Shown piece after piece: positions 5,548 through 8,748 of a DNA stretch of 8,748 bases (position 1 is the first letter of the stretch; each line of letters starts with the position of its first letter). Position numbers and translations under genes: made by a program. The stretch is from Spirochaeta_B sp964398645 (GTDB lineage: Bacteria; Spirochaetota; Spirochaetia; DSM-27196; DSM-8902), in NCBI GenBank assembly GCA_964398645.1, contig CAYNNU010000095.1, forward strand, positions 1-8,748, read 5' to 3'. The notes beneath the pieces were generated by a model. It was not told the DNA's origin, made no database searches, and worked only from the letters and a program-made list of their open reading frames with translations.

Positions 5548-6306
5548 ATGAGTCTGCAGCTGCTTGGTTTGCTGCAGACGAGCATGCTGGACTACCCCGG
5601 GCGAGTGGCGGCAACGCTATTCACCATGGGGTGTCCGCTGCGCTGCCCGTACTGTCACAACCCTGAGTTAATTCAGGGAAAGACTCCCGACAATTTTGTG
5701 TCGCGCGAGCAGGTGATGCAGCATTTAGTGCGCCGCCGGCAATTATTGCAGGGTGTTGCGATTACCGGTGGAGAACCCCTTCTGCACCAAGATCTTCCAA
5801 ACCTAATAGATGAAATCAATTCTCTCGGCTATCCGGTGAAACTGGATACCAGCGGGGTGCTTTTTGCTGCCTTGCAGGCTTTATTGCAGCTTCAGGCTGA
5901 TGTGAGTCCAGATGCCGGTTTACAATATGTTGCCATGGATGTGAAAACCCTACCTTCTTTGTACGGCAGGGTTTTGCCGGCCAGCAGCGAGCAAAAAAAG
6001 CAGGACTTGGAAGCCTCTGTACAGTCTTCGATGGAGGCCCTGCGTCAATGGCGGGATGCTGCTGGCGGACGGCGGGTCGAATTTCGCACCACTGTGGTGC
6101 CGCAAATTCTTTCGCCGCAGGAGCTGCAGGAATTGGCGGGGATTTTTCAGCCCGGCGATACATGGACGCTTACCCAGTTTATGCCCGGCGGCTGTTTTCA
6201 GCCCGAGTATAATGCGTTACGCCCCTATGAGATTGATGTTCTGCAGGCGGCCGCAGCGGCTGTGGCCCCGGGTGTGCAGGTGCAATTGCGGGGTGCCGGC
6301 GCCTAG
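5548..6306 (+). CDS. nrdG: Anaerobic ribonucleotide reductase activating enzyme (radical SAM)
   Basis: A 252-residue radical SAM activase that uses a [4Fe-4S] cluster and S-adenosylmethionine to abstract hydrogen from the NrdD glycine (Gly673 of the preceding gene). The cluster motif is visible as MGCPLRCPYCHNP (Cys29, Cys33, Cys36, CxxxCxxC). The SAM-binding GGEP is at 74-77 and KLDTSG at 98-103. It is longer than the short E. coli-type NrdG (about 154 residues) and fits the larger NrdG subfamily common in anaerobes. The ATG lies one base after the nrdD stop codon and there is no strong Shine-Dalgarno sequence (only AAGG near 5533), so translation is probably coupled to nrdD. A hairpin begins four bases into the gene. 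The C-terminal end is Ala- and Gly-rich. Confidence 0.93.
   Translation: MSLQLLGLLQTSMLDYPGRVAATLFTMGCPLRCPYCHNPELIQGKTPDNFVSREQVMQHLVRRRQLLQGVAITGGEPLLHQDLPNLIDEINSLGYPVKLDTSGVLFAALQALLQLQADVSPDAGLQYVAMDVKTLPSLYGRVLPASSEQKKQDLEASVQSSMEALRQWRDAAGGRRVEFRTTVVPQILSPQELQELAGIFQPGDTWTLTQFMPGGCFQPEYNALRPYEIDVLQAAAAAVAPGVQVQLRGAGA
5552..5579 (+). repeat. Perfect inverted repeat at the start of nrdG
   Basis: GTCTGCAGC (5552-5560) and its exact reverse complement GCTGCAGAC (5571-5579) flank a 10-nt loop, starting right after the nrdG ATG. In mRNA this would be a 9-bp GC-rich stem at +5 to +32 of the coding sequence. It may limit free initiation on nrdG and favour coupling to nrdD. The arms encode real residues (SLQLL and LLQTS), so coincidence from Leu/Gln repetition is possible. 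Confidence 0.6.
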
Positions 6307-6330
6307 TGAAGGCGCCTGGGCAGGTAGAAC

Positions 6331-7263
6331 ATGAAAGTGAGTGTAATAATACCCAGCTGGAATCGGGCGGCCTTGCTGGAGCGGGCGGTAAAAAGTGTGC
6401 AGCGGCAGGTTTTGGGCGGCGCTGTAGGTGCAGTGCAGCTTATTGTTGTTGATGACGGCTCGGAGGATGATACACAAGAACGTATCAAGCAGATGCGGGC
6501 AGAAGACAAGCAGCTTGAATATATACGAATTCCACATACAGGCATGCCGGGCGCAGTACGGAATGCCGGGCTTGCGTACGCGGCCGGAGATGTAATCGCA
6601 TTTCTCGATAGTGATGATGTATGGCTTGCCGGAAAACTTGAGCAACAGACAGAACGGCTTGGCGCAGCCGCCGTTCCGCACTTAGTGCATTGCCGTGAAC
6701 ATTGGTATCGCAAAAGCGGCGACAAGCTGCAAACCATTTCGCAAAAAAGCCAGCAACACCAACGCGAAGGCGAGGTGTTTGCCAGCGCTCTGCACAAATG
6801 CATGATAGGCCCGTCAACTGTATTGCTGCCGCGCGAGGGTATACAGCAATTACAAGCTGATCTTGGCGGCAAATTATTCCGCGAGGATATTCCGGTTGCA
6901 GAGGACTATGAACTATGGCTGCATTGGACTGCTCGTTGGCCGGTCACATATGTTGATGTTCCTTTGGTAGAAAAGTGGGCAGGTCATGGGGACCAGCTTT
7001 CCGAGCAGTGGGGAGTGATAGAGTATTTCCGTTTGCGTTGCTTGCTCGATTTTGCGGATATGCCGGTGGAAATGCCCAACATAGCTGATCTGCCAAGTCT
7101 TCCGCCAAATGAAACAAGGGCGGCTAGGAATTTGCTACCGGAAAAACAGGAACTGATGCGTAGAATGCTGCAGAAAAAGCTGTCCGTGTTTGCACAGGGC
7201 GCGGCCAAGCGAAATAATCCTGAGGCGGCGATTTGGGCGGAAGGCCAGGCTAGCAGGCTGTAG
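6331..7263 (+). CDS. Glycosyltransferase family 2
   Basis: A 310-residue GT-A fold glycosyltransferase, presumably cytoplasmic, that transfers a sugar from a nucleotide donor. Motifs: VSVIIPSWNR at the N-terminus (3-12), the nucleotide-binding VVDDGSEDDT (39-48), the metal-binding FLDSDDVW (91-98), which plays the DxD role, and AEDYELWLHW (190-199), the usual ED acceptor-site/base region. No membrane segments are evident. The last ~60 residues are helical, charged and not recognisable. Donor and acceptor cannot be told from sequence. The start is supported by CAGGT at 6321-6325. It follows nrdG by 24 nt with no terminator, so it probably shares the nrd transcript, although no role in nucleotide metabolism is expected. 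It converges on galU, whose UDP-glucose product could supply such enzymes. Confidence 0.9.
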   Translation: MKVSVIIPSWNRAALLERAVKSVQRQVLGGAVGAVQLIVVDDGSEDDTQERIKQMRAEDKQLEYIRIPHTGMPGAVRNAGLAYAAGDVIAFLDSDDVWLAGKLEQQTERLGAAAVPHLVHCREHWYRKSGDKLQTISQKSQQHQREGEVFASALHKCMIGPSTVLLPREGIQQLQADLGGKLFREDIPVAEDYELWLHWTARWPVTYVDVPLVEKWAGHGDQLSEQWGVIEYFRLRCLLDFADMPVEMPNIADLPSLPPNETRAARNLLPEKQELMRRMLQKKLSVFAQGAAKRNNPEAAIWAEGQASRL

Positions 7264-7273
7264 TCCGCCCAAA
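7232..7273. terminator. Possible bidirectional terminator between converging genes
   Basis: TTTGGGCGGA (7232-7241) and its exact reverse complement TCCGCCCAAA (7264-7273) flank a 22-nt loop. The left arm is in the last codons of the glycosyltransferase gene and the right arm just after its stop. The symmetric stem could serve both converging genes, but neither side has a proper T run, so it is not a textbook intrinsic terminator. Confidence 0.4.
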
Positions 7274-7284
7274 ATAGCTCTTTG

Positions 7285-8127
7285 CTACATGTTGTTAGCG
7301 AATTCCTGGATCACCTTGGCGAGCTCGGCATCCTGCGCAGCATATTGCAGAAAAGCCTGCAGAAAGCCAGCGGGGCTACCGGTGTCCAGTCGAGTGCCTT
7401 CGAGGGTGTGGTAGATTACCCGTTTTTGTTCCATCAGCTTGCTTAGGGCATACACATGGTAGTACTCACCATCGCTTTGTTTTTTATGAATCTCCCAGCC
7501 TTCTTTAAGCGCATCAAAAATATCCGGGGTGTACAGGTAGCGCCCAATGCTGGCGATACGGCTGGGCTCGGTGCCCGGCGCGGGCTTTTCAACAATATTG
7601 CGGACATGCAGCTGATCCGGGTACAAGTCGAGAATGCCATAGCGTTCAAGGTGGGGCGGATTATCAAGCCCGGCTAGAACGGTTTTTCCATGCTGATGAA
7701 AGCAGTCAACCATTTGTGCTGCCAGCGGCCGCTGTCCAAAATGCAGGTCATCAGGATAGGCAACGATAAATGGGCTATCGCCCACAAATGACTGCGCCTG
7801 CATAAGTGCGTGCCCCGTTCCCATCATGTGCTGTTGCCGGGTAAAGAAGACTTCCATTTTCGCTGGTTCAATGATTTTTAGCTGTTCTGTTTTGTTTTGC
7901 CGAATGAATTGGCCCTCAAGCTCAACTTCGCGGTCAAAGTAATCTTCTAGCGCTTTTTTTCGCCGGGAGCTTATGATAAGCACCTCGGTAATGCCGGCAG
8001 CAGCAAACTCTTCGATAATAAATTCAATTGCCGGTTTGTTCACAAGCGGCAACAGTTCTTTCGGTACGGTTTTAGTAGCAGGCAGAAAACGAGTCCCGTA
8101 GCCTCCTGCAAGAATAACGCCTTTCAT
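7285..8127 (-). CDS. galU: UTP-glucose-1-phosphate uridylyltransferase (GalU-like)
   Basis: A 280-residue nucleotidyltransferase making UDP-glucose from glucose-1-phosphate and UTP in the cytoplasm, feeding envelope glycan synthesis. Motifs: the nucleotide-binding signature GVILAGGYGTRFLPATK (3-19), then PKELLPLVNKPAIEF (22-36); YPDDL (124-128) for metal binding; GLDNP (153-157); IVEKP (178-182); and EGTRLDTGSPAGF (243-255), the usual sugar-binding end. Length matches GalU (about 290-300). Two places differ from the common pattern: the segment normally reading like GLGHAV is MMGTGHALM (101-109), and the GEIQLTD-type motif is GEYYHVYAL (220-228). The protein is clearly in the GalU family, but another nucleoside or sugar specificity is possible. 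There is no Shine-Dalgarno sequence; the ATG lies 6 nt after a -10-like element, suggesting a leaderless mRNA. It is divergent from the lipoprotein gene at 8209. Confidence 0.92.
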   Translation of the reverse strand: MKGVILAGGYGTRFLPATKTVPKELLPLVNKPAIEFIIEEFAAAGITEVLIISSRRKKALEDYFDREVELEGQFIRQNKTEQLKIIEPAKMEVFFTRQQHMMGTGHALMQAQSFVGDSPFIVAYPDDLHFGQRPLAAQMVDCFHQHGKTVLAGLDNPPHLERYGILDLYPDQLHVRNIVEKPAPGTEPSRIASIGRYLYTPDIFDALKEGWEIHKKQSDGEYYHVYALSKLMEQKRVIYHTLEGTRLDTGSPAGFLQAFLQYAAQDAELAKVIQEFANNM

Positions 8128-8133
8128 GTGCCA

Positions 8134-8162
8134 ACTGTAGCATGACTTTTTTAGGCTTGCAA
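8134..8162 (-). promoter_or_regulatory. Candidate galU promoter, predicted leaderless
   Basis: Read on the minus strand: TTGCAA (8162-8157, 4/6), a 17-bp spacer and TACAGT (8139-8134, 4/6), then 6 nt before the galU ATG. Transcription would start at or next to the A of the ATG. The matches are moderate; the exact 17-bp spacing and the missing Shine-Dalgarno sequence support the call. Confidence 0.4.
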
Positions 8163-8173
8163 TCTTGGGTAGT

Positions 8174-8202
8174 TTGACGGCGCCCGTTTGGTGCGCTATT
8201 GT
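8174..8202 (+). promoter_or_regulatory. Candidate promoter of the right-edge lipoprotein gene, predicted leaderless
   Basis: TTGACG (8174-8179, 5/6), a 17-bp spacer and TATTGT (8197-8202, 4/6), then 6 nt before the ATG at 8209. No purine-rich ribosome site lies between. Its -35 is 11 bp from the -35 of the galU promoter on the other strand. Confidence 0.5.
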
Positions 8203-8208
8203 TCTGAT

Positions 8209-8748
8209 ATGAAAAAAGCTTTTGTAGTGTTTTGCCTAATTATTTCCTTGATGCTTGCTGCTGCCTGTACGGTTCAGCAGGATCTTGTTCTGAATAGTGA
8301 CGGAAGCGGTCAGTTTACGCTTGATTTACAGCTGAATCGACTATTTTTGAACTATTACCGGGATCTGCAGGGGGCTGCCCCTGGATCAAAGATTTTTGAC
8401 ATTGCTGAAATTCGGGCAGAGCTGAACAGTCGGCCTGGCTTGCTAGTTAGTTCTGTAAGCGAAACGGAGCCTGGGCACCTTGTAGTAGAGGCTGAGTTTG
8501 ATCAGCTTTCGAGTATTTTTTCTAGTGAAGGAAATGAGGTAGCCGATATTTTTGCCTACGATCAGGGTGAGGGGATCGGAACCATGGTGATTCAGCTTGA
8601 TCGTCAATCTGTGCCTGTTTTTCTGGCACTCAGTTCGGCTGGACAATCTCCGATGATAGATTATCTTCTGCCTCCGGCTGATGATATGTCGCCCGATGAG
8701 TATATTGATTATCTTGAAAACAATATGAAAAAGCTATTTGAAATTATT
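8209..8748 (+). CDS. Putative lipoprotein, 3'-truncated by window edge
   Basis: An open frame of 180 codons runs off the window with no stop. The N-terminus is a lipoprotein signal: MKK, a hydrophobic stretch (about 5-19) and Cys20 in LMLAAAC. Ala at -3 makes it a relaxed lipobox of the spirochaete kind. Directly after the Cys comes TVQQDLVLNSDGSGQFTLDL (21-40), a beta-hairpin-like opening reminiscent of LppM/DUF3153-type lipoproteins that start with a strand and a DGSG turn. That family link is tentative. Later parts are acidic, with no repeats or catalytic motif that I recognise. The start is chosen because it gives a complete signal peptide and sits correctly behind a candidate promoter, even though no Shine-Dalgarno sequence is present. 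A periplasm-facing or surface membrane anchor is expected. Confidence 0.8.
   Translation, partial: MKKAFVVFCLIISLMLAAACTVQQDLVLNSDGSGQFTLDLQLNRLFLNYYRDLQGAAPGSKIFDIAEIRAELNSRPGLLVSSVSETEPGHLVVEAEFDQLSSIFSSEGNEVADIFAYDQGEGIGTMVIQLDRQSVPVFLALSSAGQSPMIDYLLPPADDMSPDEYIDYLENNMKKLFEII

Noticed and set aside
4824..5585. A 253-codon open frame on the minus strand opposite the end of nrdD
   Set aside because: It lies wholly over the conserved zinc, glycyl-radical and redoxin parts of nrdD, runs into nrdG, and its product shows no recognisable motif. It is a shadow frame.
6298..6316. GGCGCC repeated on either side of the nrdG stop codon, able to pair over a 7-nt loop
   Set aside because: GGCGCC is self-complementary, so any two copies can pair. 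There is no T run and the next gene follows closely, so it is not a terminator.
6303..6872. A 189-codon minus-strand frame over the glycosyltransferase gene
   Set aside because: The product is Ser/Cys-rich without motifs and is antisense to the well-supported GT2 catalytic motifs.
1..8748. Search for CRISPR arrays, transposons, phage genes, tRNA/rRNA, toxin-antitoxin pairs or a defence island
   Set aside because: No direct-repeat array, terminal inverted repeats with a transposase, cloverleaf or defence-family motif was seen. The genes are housekeeping or envelope genes.

Overview
The window looks like ordinary chromosome from an anaerobic or facultative bacterium, most plausibly a free-living spirochaete. 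That assignment is an inference. It rests on two lipoproteins with relaxed, spirochaete-style lipoboxes (FFA-C and AAA-C), a class III ribonucleotide reductase operon, and the mix of fabF, a PhaE-like protein and a GalU variant. There is no rRNA, tRNA, transposon, CRISPR array or phage gene, and gene density is high with short, information-rich intergenic regions.

Layout, left to right (+ strand unless stated). (1) 2-775: the C-terminal ~60% of FabF, the fatty-acid condensing enzyme, followed 18 nt later by an unknown lipoprotein (794-1597) and a clear intrinsic terminator (1635-1676). (2) 1789-2847: a monocistronic PhaE-like (polyhydroxyalkanoate synthase subunit / phasin-like) gene with its own candidate promoter, codon use typical of a very abundant protein, a 3' UTR with two small hairpins and a strong terminator (2897-2925). 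No phaC is present in the window. (3) 2954-3101: a compact control region with an A8/T8 palindrome, a candidate promoter, two NrdR-like boxes four helical turns apart and two DnaA boxes 22 bp apart. It precedes nrdD (3102-5546), nrdG (5548-6306) and a family 2 glycosyltransferase (6331-7263), which look like one operon. (4) galU (7285-8127, minus strand) converges on the glycosyltransferase. (5) A divergent lipoprotein gene (8209 to the right edge) shares an 81-bp intergenic region with galU. Both of these genes lack a Shine-Dalgarno sequence, and both have a -10-like element exactly 6 nt upstream of the ATG, which suggests leaderless mRNAs.

How they work together: nrdD and nrdG supply dNTPs without oxygen. 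NrdG (radical SAM) installs the glycyl radical on NrdD. NrdD carries its own glutaredoxin-like domain at the C-terminus (CPRC, cis-Pro motif SVPTV), so the dithiol that probably re-reduces the active site is built into the same polypeptide. The upstream sites suggest control by dNTP level (NrdR) and by replication initiation (DnaA). GalU and the glycosyltransferase point to UDP-glucose-dependent envelope glycan synthesis.

The observations most worth a second look are the NrdD-redoxin fusion with its combined NrdR/DnaA control region, the highly expressed orphan PhaE-like protein, and the mirrored putative leaderless promoters between galU and the last lipoprotein gene.
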